DNA of 64,000 nucleotides from Moniliella sp. 'wahieum' (GCA_003971905.1 RSEE01000143.1:62001-126000); one strand, 5' to 3'; counted from the first letter of the stretch, positions 10,293 to 22,556 are shown. Notes: generated by a model not told the origin, from the sequence alone. Translations and numbers: made by a program.

Positions 10293-10994
10293 GTGCGGTA
10301 CCCAACAAACAATTGGCTCCTTAGTAGTGTAACCCTCCCCCCGCCTCTCCGCCTCCACCAGCCTCTAACCCGCCGATACGCATTTCGTTTCCTGTTCCTG
10401 TTCTTGTTCCTGTTCCTGTTCTGTTTCTTCTATACGTTAGCTTTGCTGTTGTTTCTGCCCCTCTCTGCTGTTGCGGCCCATTCCATCACCAATCACCAGC
10501 CACTACTAGTCACCACTTACCGGAGCTATCGTTATACCAATTACCAGTCACCCGTCACCGTGACGAGGGAACCTCTGATCGGATTTGAAGGGCAAAGATA
10601 GGCGGATGCAGTCGATAAAGGTTAATAACGGGCGTGTTGGAATGGGATATCATGAGAAGAAAGTGGGAGGTCGGGGGGGGGGGGGGGGGGGTAACGTGTA
10701 ATAGCTGATGAATTTAGTCCTTTGTCTAATTGATTGGAAATAAGGACAGTCCGGGGGAGGAACGAGTGGAGCGAGGGCAAATGGTGGTAGCAAAACTAGT
10801 TGGTCGAAGCGGGTTGAACGTTGAAGCCCCAAAGAGTCATTAATTCGTCCGTTTCTCATCCGTCTTTGATCATTTCGGGCGTCGTCTAAAAACAAAGGTG
10901 TTGGAAGGGATAAAGAGTAAGGTACTTAAGTACCAACAAGTGCCGTCGTGGCAGTCAGGCCTCGACCCGCTCATTGTCACGTCACGGTGACGCC
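10293..10994. repeat. Gene-free spacer with (TTCCTG)n and a G19 run
   Basis: About 700 bp without a supported gene. A TTCCTG-type hexamer tract lies at about 10385-10425 and a run of 19 G at 10673-10691. GTCACCGTGACG-type palindromes occur at about 10555 and 10977. Confidence 0.7.
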
Positions 10995-13900
10995 TTACGG
11001 GCTGGCAGCAGCAAACTCGACCAAGACGTCAATCACGTTGGTGGGGCAGTCGACGTGCCAATGGGCCATGGTCTTCTTGGTGGCTGGACCGACGGTGACC
11101 GTGTAGAGGCTGAACGAGGGAGAGTGGGAGAGTGAAGAGGTTCGAAGAAAGCAAAATGGGACTAACAGTACCGTGGTGCGAGCCCGGTCCACGAGCGGGG
11201 TAACTGCGTGCTACCGCCGTCTCCCATACGTGCGGAGCCAAGTCCTCTCCTCTCAGTTCGTGGGTAGTCTCGTTCCCCTCGTCCCATACGTCCACCTCAT
11301 CTTGAATCATGTTCTCCATCGTCTCTTCTTCGCTGTCGTCCCTAGGATCCAGGCGGTCCAGGCCGAGGGGGTTGGGCGCATCCGTTCTGTCCTCGTAGAA
11401 GCAACAGGGCGCATCTGTCTCGTCCCCAAGCTCGCGTCGTCCTTCGGACGGCGACACAGAGGGACTGCGTGGCCGACTGGTGAGATCAAGGGAGGAAAAT
11501 GCGTGGTGTAAGCTTTCCCCGGCTCGGTTGACGGCCATCAGTGCACGAAACATATCTTCGTCCGTCTTGTCGTCCCCGGCACAGAAAACGAACTGAGCAG
11601 AGGGATGAGCGGCCAGAATGCGCTTGACAATCTCCCCCTTGTTCACCGCCAACGGACGAACCTCGAGGTTTTTCTTGCCAACCATCACCTCGATGGGTAA
11701 ACTGTGGGCATCCAGCAAGTTTTCCAGGTGCGCTTGACACTCTTTTGCTTGAAACGAGCCAAAGTCCGGATCGGCATTCCGATAGTGCCACGTGATGGAA
11801 CTTTTCTTGTCCTCAATAGCTGAGCCCAACGTACGCTGGAAGAAGACAAGGACAGTGTTAGTATCTTTTCAGGTCCAACGCGATAGACCAACATCGAACA
11901 AACAGGTAATCATGACGATGTTGATGTGTGGGGAGACATGCATACCTCAGTGTAATACTCAAAGATGGCGCGAATGTCGTCTTTCCAAGAGAGATCAAAT
12001 TCGGTGGTACTGTTGATCCATGGCTCTCCTGCCCCAGGCTCTTTGACAAAGGAACCATGCTCAGCAGAAACCCAATGGTCGTCCAGATGACCCAAATGCT
12101 GGGTGAGGAAATGCTGATCGCGGCCGGAAATGATGAAAATCACATTGCGCGGATCGCCACTGAGTTGGGCCAACGTTTCAATCAAGCGCGGCGACGGCAA
12201 CGCCTTTTCCGGCACACGCACAATCGGCGTCAACGTCCCATCGTAATCCAACAAGATCAGCCGTTGACCACGTTGCCCCAAACACTCGCTACTGGCGCTC
12301 GCCTCCCCGGCTACCACCCAATCGGACTGGATCGCTTTCAGGTTCAACTCCGGGGTCAGATGCGAGGTTTGCTCCACGTGCAACAGGTGCACCATCTGAC
12401 GGATCAAAGTCGCGGCCCAGGTATGCGACGTGTGCAGTGTAACTTCGTCATAGGCGTGCCGGTGTCGCCACTCTTTCTCCTCTGAGCTGATGGTGAGCGC
12501 ATCGTTGATGGCCTTGGCCACTCCCCACGTGTTCCATGGGTTGACCTGGAACGCTGTGCGCAACCGACTTGCCGTCCCGGTAAACTCGGACAAAACAAGA
12601 GGTGATTTATTTCCGTACTGCTCTTGACAAACCACATATTCCATCGACGTCGTGTTCATTCCGTCCCGAACCGACGTGACCAGCGCCAAGTTGGCCACAC
12701 TCAGCAGAGCAAATATTCGTCCGATCAATAATCTGATGGTAGTGGTGGACTGGGCAAAGGACAAGGTGCCAAACTCAGAGTTGATTTGCGACACGAGCTC
12801 GCTCACTTCCCGCTCTAGCGCTGGGGAATCGTGCACGGCAGGAGAGGTGACTTGAATCAGAACCACGTTGCCCCTCCACTGGGGATACTCGTCGAGCAGT
12901 TTCTTGAATGCTTGCATCTTTTGCAGCACACCACGAACCACGTCCAGCTTGTCCCGACCGACGATGATTTTTTTGCCCTGGTACATCCGTCGGAAACCTT
13001 GGATCTTGGTCTCTACTCCGGCCGACAGAGCTTCTTTGGCGATCCGCGCCGCGTCCATGCCACCGGGTTGTAACTGATCGTAACTTGGCCATTGAGAGAT
13101 TCGACTGTATTGAACGAGACGTCGAAGCCGCAGCCACGGATACAGGAAGACAAAAAGTGACGCGAGTAGGAAAACGCTTGAAAGCACGCAAAGTCAGCCG
13201 AGCATCCCTTGCAGAATCTCCGTCCGCTTGGGCAGACAACGGAATACTTCGCTCGAGGGAAATGGCGCATGATAAAACGTAAGTGCGCATCCGGAACCAA
13301 CTGACGCAGCATCTTGGGCACCAGAAGTAGGTGGTAGTCGTGAACAATGATCATGTCGCCTGGCTGTACTCCTGCGCAATCGTTCTGCAAACACTTGATT
13401 CGTGCACATACGTGTCCCACAACGTCGAATCATCCCAGGTGGAAGCGTTGATCGGATTGACATCTTCCACAGCAATAGTGCAACAGAGGCCAGAGCAACC
13501 GTTTTGCAGTACCCCTCGTAAAAGCGTGGGCTACCTCCGAGTCCATCCAGACGGGTACGTATTTGATCCCATACGCCTCCTCGCCATCGAGGCGCTCCTG
13601 TTCTTCCAACTCTTCTTTTCTCTCTTCTTTGGCGGCGGAGGTGGCAGTGCGGAAACACTTGTACAACCGAGATGCAAGGAACGACTCGAGCCCAGTCTTG
13701 GTCTTGATGGAGCCGACGGGCTCCACTCCAGAGTTCTGCGGACTGGGGGATGAGGTGCCATGACCTGGACCAGGGGGCAAGTCCGAGCAGACCGATCCCA
13801 CCCGTTCCAGATCACTGAGAACCTTCTCGATCTGAGCCTTCTCGTCGTCAGACAGCTGCTGGGCCAATCCGGTGCGCAACTCAGCTTGCGACTTGGCCGC

Positions 13901-15458
13901 AAAGTCAATGTCGCCCGGCCAGCCAATGAAGGTTTGCTTATGCGTCAGACATAGGCTGCGTACTCCGCTGTGAATAGCTTTGTGTCCACGACGAGGTGAT
14001 AATACCCACTGTTGGGAGGGGAGCACGCCATCCATTGGCTCTTTGACCGTGTCAGTGGCTTTGTAGCCGGCTGCTACTGAGGCAGAAGAGGCATCCGTAG
14101 AGCACCGCAGCCCAGAGGAAGTGGCGGGGGGGCATTGGCTTGCCTCCACTTCAGTGCACAAGTCGGTGGGAGGAACCCGTGCGTCCTGCCTATCTCCCGT
14201 CCCGCCACAAGATAAATGGGAAGAGCCGGGATCAACCTGGTCCAAGCTCTCGGGGGTATCTAGTGGCGTAAACCGGTCCTTGAGTTCATCCGCTTGTACC
14301 CCCGACTCGTCATCATCCATCATTGGAGGTTCCATCCAAGCCCGGCGGCCGGCATGGGCCTTGGCCCGTTCCTGGTTCTGACCCAACAGAGCATACATAT
14401 CTTGCCCCTCAAAACCATGAAGCGCCGTGTGCATGTCGGCCGCCCCGTCGCTCTTGTCCTTATTGAGTGCGATCAGGCCGAGCCCCGACTCAGATCTCCT
14501 TACAGGCATGTCGGTCAGACCTGCTTGAGCGCATCCATTGACCGCGCTCAGCCCCCCCGCTCGATGGGCCTCGGTATCGGAAGACAGAGTAGCTACACTC
14601 CTGCGGCCTCCGTCGCGCTGTGCCGGGACCCGGTCCGATTCCCCCGGCACCGGCATGCACAACGAAAGGGATGAAATGGCTGACGTGAATGATGCGCCCC
14701 GAGAGCGATGGATGGTCGGTCTGACTAGAGTAAGCTTGTTCCAGCTCGGCGAGCGAGGCACGGATCTGACTGATCGTCTCAAACTGCGGCCCGTCCGCAT
14801 CGTCAGCAGGGAAAAAGGGAGACACATCAACCCCCTGTGCTAGACTTTCTACACTGCTCCGGTGCCCACGGCTTGCCATGCTGGCTCGGCTGGCGCCCCA
14901 GGCAGACGGCAGAAGCGGCGGTGCAGAGGCAGCGGGAGACGCAAGTAGGCTCGAGGTTGCCTGCGAATCTTGCGGCCACGCCAGCGGCGCAACAGGCTCG
15001 TCCGTCAGGGTAGGCGAGGGCGGCGGGACCGGTGTTTGAGCATCGGGCAGAGCGGCGATGGATGGGGGGATAAGCGAACTCTGGGGCGCATGGTGGGAGC
15101 CATGTGTGTGATGCGATGGACCCTGGGGATGGAGGGGCTGGGGTTGCTGTTGGGACTGGGATTGGAATTGGAATTGGGACTGGGACTGGGACTGCCTTCG
15201 GGTGCGGTGCGAGCGGCCCTCGCCCCCAGTTCTGGTAGGGGAAGAGAGGCCAGGAGACGGGAGAGGCAATGATTGTTTGGCCATGCGGAGGATGTGGCCA
15301 GGCGCCGGCGGGAAGAGCTGGGGCTCCTCGGCGTACACTCCTGGCGCCAGCAATGATGTTCCGCTGCTGTGCTTGGCCTGGGCACTGGGCACCAGCAGGA
15401 GGGGTGGGATGGCATGGGAGGGGAGGGGGTGGTGGGGGCGGAGGGGAGGAGAAGAAGA

Positions 15459-15490
<32 letters not shown>

Positions 15491-15494
15491 CCAT
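10995..15494 (-). CDS. TPS2: Trehalose-6-phosphate phosphatase (Tps2-type), GT20-like domain plus HAD phosphatase
   Basis: This enzyme dephosphorylates trehalose-6-phosphate in the trehalose synthase complex. From the N-terminus: about 330 low-complexity residues (Pro/Ala repeat, then Gln/Ser); GRIIHVSHFIPF; a GT20 domain with TFIGWPGDIDF, YEGYCKTV/LWPLLHY, HDYHLLLVPKMLRQL, GFDVSFNTVESLNGQV, GRDKLDVVRGVLQKM and SVRDGMNTTSMEYVVCQ; then the HAD phosphatase with LLDYDGTLTPIV, FIISGRD, NKGEIVKRIL and CAGDDKTDEDMF. The EGYCK variant is typical of the non-catalytic GT20 half of Tps2-like proteins, while all four HAD motifs are intact, so phosphatase activity is expected. Introns are at 11836-11945 (phase 0) and about 11110-11171. 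At least five frame breaks lie between 13080 and 14660. The start at 15494 is the best upstream ATG; 15283 is an alternative. Confidence 0.88.
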
Positions 15495-16436
15495 CGCAAA
15501 CTGCGCTGGGCCGAATAGCCAAAGCTCGTTTAGCAGGCTGCCAGAGCGCGTCAGGAGGCCTGTCGGCGGAGCGCCCAAAGTACAACACTGCAGCCACATG
15601 CAATGGGCCAGTGTGCAAGCACCGCGCGTGCATCGCTGCCCCCGTGCCCGTCCCCCCTGCCCCTGCAGCCTGGGCGCATGGCTGCCCCTGGCTCTCACAC
15701 CTCCCACCCATCATGCATCACCCTGCCCCCCACACGTGCGCACTGCGGCTGGTATATGTGGGCACACGCGGCAGCTAGAGCCCGCACCCCCTCCAGATTC
15801 CCTCCTACTCGCACCATCCTTTGCCGCCGCAACCGCTCCAGTGGGTAAGGTCACGGTGACCGTTGGCCACATCAGACCTACCATACAGCCACGCCCGTGC
15901 CATGCCTTGTCTATTAACACCCAACACGGCATCCCATCCAGCGAGGCTGGTCCTCTCACGAGCTCTTTCTCGCTGTTGTTGTTCTTCCAAAATCCTCCCT
16001 CCGTGTGCGTATATCTGGGCTCGACGGTCCCCAGCCCAGTCTCAGCTAGTAGCCATATACCCCAAAATGAGACCACCATTCCGTTGGACTATACGCGCAG
16101 GTTTACATTCTTCAAGTTGATGTGCAATGCTGTGAATATTGAATCCAGATGGCACTCTGAAACGTCATTGTAGCTTGAAGCTTGAAGCTTGAATCTTGAT
16201 ATGGTCTCGCGGTCGAATCTGTTGCTAGTTTTATACACGCCGACGCAGCCAATAAGGGCCCATTTACCCCACATTATTCTCTCCCGAGGGTGAAACCCAA
16301 GGCGGGAGTGAAATTTTATTGGGGCACACGCCCCACCTTCCGGCAAAGCAACCAACATTGCTGCCGGCCGAGCTGGCTCGAATAGCCTTCGCAGCCCAAC
16401 CATATCTCTCGCATCCCCCGTTCCTCGTCCGCCAGC
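15495..16436. promoter_or_regulatory. Divergent spacer between TPS2 and the thioesterase gene
   Basis: About 940 bp that must hold the promoters of two divergent genes. A GTCACGGTGACC palindrome sits at about 15850, and short AGCTTGAAGCTTGAAGCTTGAA direct repeats at about 16173-16195. No stress-response element is clear enough to call, and I see no gene. Confidence 0.4.
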
Positions 16437-17393
16437 ATGCCGCCGCTCTTTCTCTCCCGTGCTTCGGCTCCCCAACAGATGCGCCTCTTCGCCTCCGCAC
16501 CACTCCGCTCGTTTGCTTCTGCGCCTACGTCTCCCCGTCCCCCCCCTTCCTCACCCCGGCGTCGAGTCGGGGCCACCAGCGTGCTTGCGGCTGGTGGCGC
16601 CCTTGCGCTGGGATATGTGCTGGGCGCCTTGTACCCTCCCGATGTAGCTAAGCTTGCATCTCCCCGTACTGCGCCTCCCCGTCCCCCGGCCGACTCGGAA
16701 GAAGGCTTAGCGATCAGCCGGCAGGTTGAAGCTGATCTTCATGCTCTGGCGCTCGTCAAAAACTTGCAAAGCCGCACTTCCCTGCCGCAGGAGCGCGACG
16801 AAGATGGGGATGTGGTAGTGGCGGATACAGCAGAGGGCGGACAGAAAGCGGCCAATGCTCATTATCGCCTAACCCGTCCGTACGCAAAGTACCCCGAGGA
16901 GAGACGGCGGCACAATTTGACAGCAGGCACCCTTCGTGGACCTGGGCTCTTGGCTGCCCCACCCATCGTTCTCACCAAAACTGAACATGGCGCCGCTATG
17001 GAAGGTGGACACGCAGGGGACTCAACCATCTTGCTGCACGTGGGCCGTTCTTTGTGTGGACATGACGGCGTTGTTCATGGTGGTCTGCTTGCCACACTGT
17101 TTGATGAGGGCATGGCCCGCTCCGCATTCCATGTCCTGCCCGCTCACATTGGCGTAACAGCCAATCTTCAAGTCAACTATCGCTCACCTACATTTGCAAA
17201 TCAGAACATTGTGCTCCAAACATACATCCAACAAGCCAAAGGACGCAAGGCGGTCGTTACTGCTACACTGTCTACCATTGACGGACGGCTTTTGGCCGAA
17301 GCGGAAGGCGTATTCGTTCAACCCAAAATGGCATCGTTCCTCAACACGAGCCTGATCCAGGAAATCCTGGAATTGGAACCTAATTCGTCATAG
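16437..17393 (+). CDS. Hotdog-fold acyl-CoA thioesterase, probably mitochondrial and membrane-anchored
   Basis: A single-exon 318-residue protein with an intact frame. Residues 1-45 are Arg/Ser/Ala-rich with no acidic residues, as in a mitochondrial presequence. A hydrophobic helix follows at about 48-66 (VLAAGGALALGYVLGAL). The C-terminal third is a PaaI/THEM4-like hotdog domain with the hallmark HDGVVHGGLLATLFDEGMAR, the VNYRSPTFANQNIVLQT strand and an AEAEGVFV terminus. Family members hydrolyse acyl-CoA thioesters; the Asp/Glu of LFDEGMA is the likely catalytic acid. A long linker holds GRSLCGHDG, which contains the GHD element seen in fungal homologues. Substrate is unknown. Confidence 0.87.
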   Translation: MPPLFLSRASAPQQMRLFASAPLRSFASAPTSPRPPPSSPRRRVGATSVLAAGGALALGYVLGALYPPDVAKLASPRTAPPRPPADSEEGLAISRQVEADLHALALVKNLQSRTSLPQERDEDGDVVVADTAEGGQKAANAHYRLTRPYAKYPEERRRHNLTAGTLRGPGLLAAPPIVLTKTEHGAAMEGGHAGDSTILLHVGRSLCGHDGVVHGGLLATLFDEGMARSAFHVLPAHIGVTANLQVNYRSPTFANQNIVLQTYIQQAKGRKAVVTATLSTIDGRLLAEAEGVFVQPKMASFLNTSLIQEILELEPNSS

Positions 17394-18334
17394 GGACCTA
17401 TTGGGGCGGGCATGTGCGCTCCCGACCTAGGTCAAGGCGCCTTTACTGTGATCACTTTTTGGTCCCCTCTTGATCACTTTTTGGTCCCCTCTTTGATCTC
17501 CAGAACAAACAGTCTACTTATACGCTACACACACTGGCTTGTTATGACTTACATATGCGTCTCCTCTGGCAGGTGTAGCATGAAGCTACTAATGCACAGC
17601 CCATGCTCTCATGGGCGCTGACGCTGTATTAGTCGGGCGCAGCAGGAAGGGTTCTGCCTAAGACTGGACGCAATGGGCACAAAGCATCGTACCGATGAGC
17701 CCATGCGACCATGGCGGGCCGCGGATGGTATCCGCAGCATGGATAAGGTGTCGACTGGCTCTCTCTCGCTAGCCTCACAGGGCTGACGCGTGTTGCGCTG
17801 AGATATCTACAACATGCGGGGCTCAGCGTCCGAAGATAACCGGAGCGCCCCGTAACAGAGAGGGAGCGTGGTGGGGAGCAGTAGGGTCAGGCGCACGGAT
17901 TACCGACTGATGAGACTGGGTGCCATTGGGAGGATCCTCGCCGATCGATCATCGATCATCGATCAGGGAGGGAGGTGGATCAGGTGGATCAGGGGGTGGA
18001 TCACACTGAGAACGATGGATGACTCGGGGATCTGTTAGGCAGGCAACCTCCGAGGTCCGGAGGCTCAGGCCGGAGGAGGGCCGTGCGAGGAACCCTAACC
18101 CTACCCGCTCCCACCGTGGGGCTGGCTGCCGAGTTGAGATCTGACCGGTGACTCATCTGCCGCGCCGGATTCCGATCAGTTAAAGACCCTGCCTCCTCTT
18201 GCGCATTGCCTCCTGTATCCCTCTCCTCTGCACCACATCCTGCACTCTCCTCCCTCCTTCAGCAGGACCCAACAAGAAGCGCCTCGGGCTGCTAGAAGAG
18301 GACTGGTGCTGATTCGGAATCCCCTGCTACCACA
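17394..18334. other. Intergenic region with a direct repeat and hairpin-rich segment
   Basis: No coding sequence is supported. A direct repeat GATCACTTTTTGGTCCCCTC occurs twice at about 17451-17493. GATCATC units tandem at about 17942-17966. A telomere-like CCCTAACCCTA of under two units lies at about 18090. The segment 17650-17865 is unusually rich in short hairpins and is listed separately. Confidence 0.6.
17640..17865. ncRNA. Candidate structured RNA (unassigned)
   Basis: Several hairpins fall in succession: GCGGAT-GGT-ATCCGC near 17720; CATCG-TAC-CGATG enclosed by GGGC/GCCC near 17675-17705; AGCC-TCAC-AGGGCT near 17774; and a longer pairing of GGGGC...GCCCC near 17818-17852 that encloses TCCG/CGGA. 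I could not match it to U1-U6, SRP, RNase P/MRP, U3 or 5S signatures. Strand and ends are not determined, and it may simply be GC-rich spacer. Confidence 0.25.
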
Positions 18335-19312
18335 ATGACGACCTCTGTGTGTGTGTTTTGCGGCTCGTCGCCGGGAAACAAGGATGTCTACGTCCAGGTG
18401 GGCCGGGCGGTCGGGTCTGCCTTGGCCCAGCGCACCATGCGCCTCGTATATGGTGGGGGACACAAGGGAATGTACGCAGAATGCTGCCGGGTGCGGGGGG
18501 TGGATCTATGATCGATGGGTGTGAATACGCAGGCGGAGGCGGAGGCGAATGCTAACCTGTTCTGACTTGACTGGGCAGTATGGGCGCAGTTGCAGCGGGA
18601 GCAACGGCCAAGTCAGGCAAGATCCTGGGCATTGTCCCGGACGCCATGCTTGCCAGCCCTCCCAAGGGACATCCGGATCCTAACCCCCTCGGTGCCCGCG
18701 CTGGTCCTACCACCCCCGCGTCCACCTCAGCCGAGGGGACCGGCAAAACCCTGCTCGATACGTCCAACTCAAGCGCTCTTGTTGAAACCATTTTGGTGGA
18801 TTCGATGCACACGCGCAAGCTCCGCATGGCCGAAGAGTCCAACGCCTTTATTGTTCTCCCGGGCGGTTTCGGCACGTTCGAAGAAGCTTTGGAGATGATC
18901 ACTTGGAATCAAATTGGCCTTCACAAGAAGGTACGTGCAGTGTTCAATTGCCTTTCACTATTGACTTTGGACACCTTGCGTGTCTTCCCTAGAACCAAGG
19001 CCTTTGGGGAAAGACATTGTGGACTAACATTGTGGATGTACTTGCTTTGCCTAGCCCGTGATCGTGGTCAATGTCGAGGGCTTCTTTGACCCCTTGGCGG
19101 CCCTGGTCAAGACTGGCATTGAACAGGGGTTCATCCCTCCTAGCAGTGCCAGCATTGTTCGCTTTGTGACTTCTGCCCCTGGCGACACGCCTGAGCAGTT
19201 GGCACAGGATGCCATCAAGGCCGTAACCAACTTGCTCGAGCAGATTCGGTATTGGGACGGAGGCTATTGGTCGTGGCAATCCAAAGACCAGACTAAGGCC
19301 AAGAAGGCGTGA
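18335..19312 (+). CDS. LOG family cytokinin-riboside 5'-monophosphate phosphoribohydrolase-like protein
   Basis: Exons are 18335-18471, 18579-18930 and 19055-19312, with introns of 107 bp (phase 2) and 124 bp (phase 0). Splicing rebuilds the motif YGGGHKGIMGAVA exactly. The product (about 248 residues) is a Rossmann-like enzyme of the former 'lysine decarboxylase' group, with the LOG signature: RKLRMAEESNAFIVLPGG followed by GFGTFEEALEMITW (PGGxGTxxE). Family members cleave ribose 5-phosphate from N6-modified AMP or related nucleotides, so a role in cytokinin release or nucleotide salvage or clean-up is plausible. The insertion after IVPDAMLASP (about 30 residues, Pro/Thr/Ala-rich) is longer than in plant LOGs. 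The frame is clean. Confidence 0.92.
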
Positions 19313-19996
19313 AGTTCCCCCCGCTGGAGGGAAGAGTGGGTTGGGGGGTAAGTCAGTATGATTGCTGGTGGCGCATGGCCACGTTGCACACCTCTTCCCA
19401 AGACCAACAGGAAACCTTGGCGAGGTTCGAAGATCCTCCCGAGATACTTGGTAAACTGTCGAACCAGAAGGCCGGCGGCATGTTACGCATCCCTCTCTTT
19501 CCCTTTTCAAAGTGAACACGCCTGGCGTTGCATACATCCCATCCCATCGTTCTCATAGTGTAGTAGTTTGCCTGTAACTGTGGGTTGTGCCATGTGTTGG
19601 GCGCAAGCACGGGCCACTTTCATATACACACAGCGCATCTTCTGCTTCTTGGCGCTAGCAGCCCTCCCCCCCCTTCTCTCTTTCTCCACCCTTGCGCTCG
19701 GGAAGTTTGTCTCCTCACCGCCGCCGCGCTCTTCGCTCCACCTGTAACCTCGTTCCTGCGTCTTGCTACCGTTGCTCCCGCTGAACTCGCCCTCGAGCAT
19801 ATAGAGATTGCCCCCAACAGTGGTCTGGGTAATGCCCACGGCGCAACTGGACTAGGGTTCAAGGATTGTTGGAAAGCAAATGAAGCACATCTGGTAACCC
19901 TACTGCGCCACTTGTGCTGCTAATAAATCTTGAAGCTTGAAGCCTTACAGTTCAAGCCGGGAAGCTGCGCATGCTGTGCCCCCGCCTTCGACGGCG
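19313..19996. promoter_or_regulatory. Spacer upstream of TRM1
   Basis: About 680 bp between tandem plus-strand genes, holding the 3' region of the LOG gene and the TRM1 promoter. There is a C-run at 19669 within a pyrimidine-rich tract at 19640-19700. Short open frames here are not convincing. Confidence 0.4.
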
Positions 19997-22049
19997 ATGC
20001 TGGCGATGGGCCATGGGAGCTGGCGGTGGTTTGCGCAGCCACCCCCCCGTTTCTGTCAGGCTGCTCGCCGCATCTGCACCACTGCGCTAACCAGCCATGC
20101 TTCGACTCCATACCCCATCACGCTACACACCCCGGCCGACATTGCGCGCGACTGGGGCGTCAGCCTAGCCTCGAACGAGCTTGCCTACTGCGAAGGAAGC
20201 AGCTTTGTCGTCTTTCCGTCTCTTCACCCCGGAGCAGGATCCAGCGCTGGTACCCCCCAGGCCACACCTTTGAGCCACCAACGTTTCTCAATCCAATCCA
20301 AGAGTTCAACCGCGATCTATCGGTCTGTGCCATCCGGGCTTGGTGGCAGGACGCTCAGGCTGAGGCGGACCTACGAGCGATCCGGCGCGACAGGAGAGAT
20401 GGTGCAAAGGACAGGCCAGGTGGGTGTGCTGATGATCCTGCAGTGCCTTCGTTTTCGGTTTTGGAAGCGTTTGCCGCGACGGGCTGCGCAGTATTCGGTA
20501 TGCGAAGGAACTCGACGGTGTTCGCTCCATCTTGGCCAACGATCTCTCTTCCTCGGCTGTGGCGGCGATGCGAAGAAATGTGGGACTCAACTTTGCTTCT
20601 TCTCCTTCGCCCATTCAGATTACCGAGGAGGACGCGATGAGCCTGCTGTATGCTCATCGAACCCAGAAAATGGGGCGGTTTGACGTGGTGGATCTGGACC
20701 CCTATGGCAGCTGCTCCATCTTTCTTGATGCGGCACTTCAAGCTGTTGCCGACGGAGGGCTGCTTTGCATCACCTCAACCGACATGGCCATCTTGGCGGG
20801 GGCCGAGTTCCCTGAAAAGACGGTGAGTCAGTATGGCGGGGTGAACGCGCCGTGCGAGCATAATGGCGAACTGGCACTCCGATTGCTCTTGCATGCCATC
20901 ACCTCTGCCGCGGCCAAATACGGCCGCTCGGTTGAGCCTTTGCTCTCGCTCACGATTGACTTTTACGCACGCGTGTTTGTGCGTGTGCATAGCTCGGTGG
21001 CGCAGTCCAAGTACGTTGCCGCCCAGACCGCAGTGGGATGGACGTGCCATTCTTGTGGTCACCACGCACATCTCCCTCTCGTTCGAGTCCGTCCTGGTCC
21101 GCCAACCAAATCTGGACAGCGCCAAGTCCGCTTCGGAGCTGGTACCCGTCCCCCCGTCGGATCGCATTGCGATCAATGCGGAGGTAATTATCTCCTCTCC
21201 GGACCGTTTTGGACGGGGCCACTGCATGATGCTAGGTTTTGTCGACACCTGGTGCGTGAGGCGGTCACACGCCAGAACCGTCTCAACACCGCTGCTCGCA
21301 TTATCGGCATGGTTACGACCGCCGGCGATGAGTTGGGTACCTCGAACCATCGCGATGACAGCAGCCAGGGGCAGGGCCAGGGACAGTCGTTATCCGTTCC
21401 TCCTGGCACTGCAGCCTCGTTTCGTCCTGGTGAGCAGGTCGACCGGTTCGGATGCTTGACCATCTCGTCTGAGCGCAGCTTGTTTTACTTTACCACCACC
21501 AGCTTGATCGCTGCTGCGTTTCACGGACCAGTGGCTCCTCTGAGCGTGTTTGTCAATGCCCTGCTGCATGCAGGCTACGACGTAAGCCGATCCCATTGTG
21601 AGACCAACGCACTCAAGACCAATGCAAGCTACGCCCAAGTGTTGGATCTGTACCGTTTCTGGCTTCGCCACAAGCAGGACCAACAACAAGCCAACGAGGG
21701 TCTTAGCTCTCCTGGCTCTCTCGTAGGCAGGATGATTGAGCCGGGAAAGGGGGCGCGGGGCCAATCTGCACGAGGCCCCGCCTCACGACTCAGTGCGGTT
21801 CCCATCCAACGACACTGGTCTCTTGATGCCCATCCTGCCACGAACCAAATCTTGGCCCCGGCCTTACCCACGGGGCCGGGCGCTCCCGTCCTCGAGCAGA
21901 GGGAGGGGGATTCCGACACAAAAATGGGCACCAAGCTGGCAGCTCCTAGCATGGTGCGGTACCAAATCAACCCCAAAAACTGGGGAGCTGCCAAGGCGGC
22001 CAAGGTGGCGCGCAGCAGCAACCTGCCAACAACGCCCAACCAACACTAG
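19997..22049 (+). CDS. TRM1: tRNA (guanine26-N2)-dimethyltransferase Trm1
   Basis: This enzyme makes N2,N2-dimethylguanosine at position 26 of tRNAs in nucleus and mitochondria. Visible in order: an Arg-rich start (MLAMGHGSWRWF), NPIQEFNRDLSV, the SAM motif VLEAFAATG-LRSIRYAKE, DVVDLDPYGSCSIFLDAAL, TDMAILAGAEFPEKTVSQYGG, a zinc-binding pair CHSCG...CDQCGG, GPFWTGPLHDARF and a basic C-terminal tail with QINPKNWGAAKAAK. Two frame breaks occur, between about 20225 and 20290 and at about 20487 (GACGGGCTGCGC lacks one base of the expected Gly-Leu-Arg codons). From 20532 to the stop the frame is open. The start at 19997 gives a plausible mitochondrial presequence; an ATG at 19937 is an alternative. 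Confidence 0.93.
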
Positions 22050-22556
22050 GCAACGGTAGCTATAAACCACACCCACACCAACATCACAGTAGTTTTCCCC
22101 GTGCTAGTCAACACGAGGGCAATGACGACCACTAAGAAGCGGAGGAGTGGCTTGGCATAGCACTGGTCCTACGATGGGATGGGGCGGTGGAGAGATGGAT
22201 GGGTGGCAAACGAGTTGAGCGGAGTGGTTGAATGGGCGCTCCAGTGTGGGGCTGGCTTATGGACGGCGGGGCAAACAGTGGGCAAACAGCGCTCGCTGCC
22301 TGCGTCACGCGTCACATGTCACACCTTCATTAACTCAGGACCTCAGCGTACCTCGCCGAGGGCAGGATTGCGCACTCCATCTCAAGCCGGGGCCGCCGCA
22401 AATAATGAATCCGGATCGGTCGGCGCAATCAAATAATTTCCATCGCAACCCTACGACCTCACTATCGGAGTAACCCTACTCCTGTCCGAGCCACCAACCT
22501 CGGGGCTGCTGGGCGTGCAGCAGCCTCCCCCCAGCCAAGCCAACCACTACCCAGCC
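22050..22556. promoter_or_regulatory. Promoter region of the uS19 gene
   Basis: About 500 bp between the TRM1 stop and the split uS19 start. It contains CACGCGTCACATGTCACACC around 22309 and a tandem-like CAACCCTACGACC. No gene is seen. Confidence 0.4.

Noticed and set aside
18085-18105. Telomere-like CCCTAACCCTA
   Set aside because: Less than two full units in the middle of a contig; too short to call an interstitial telomere.
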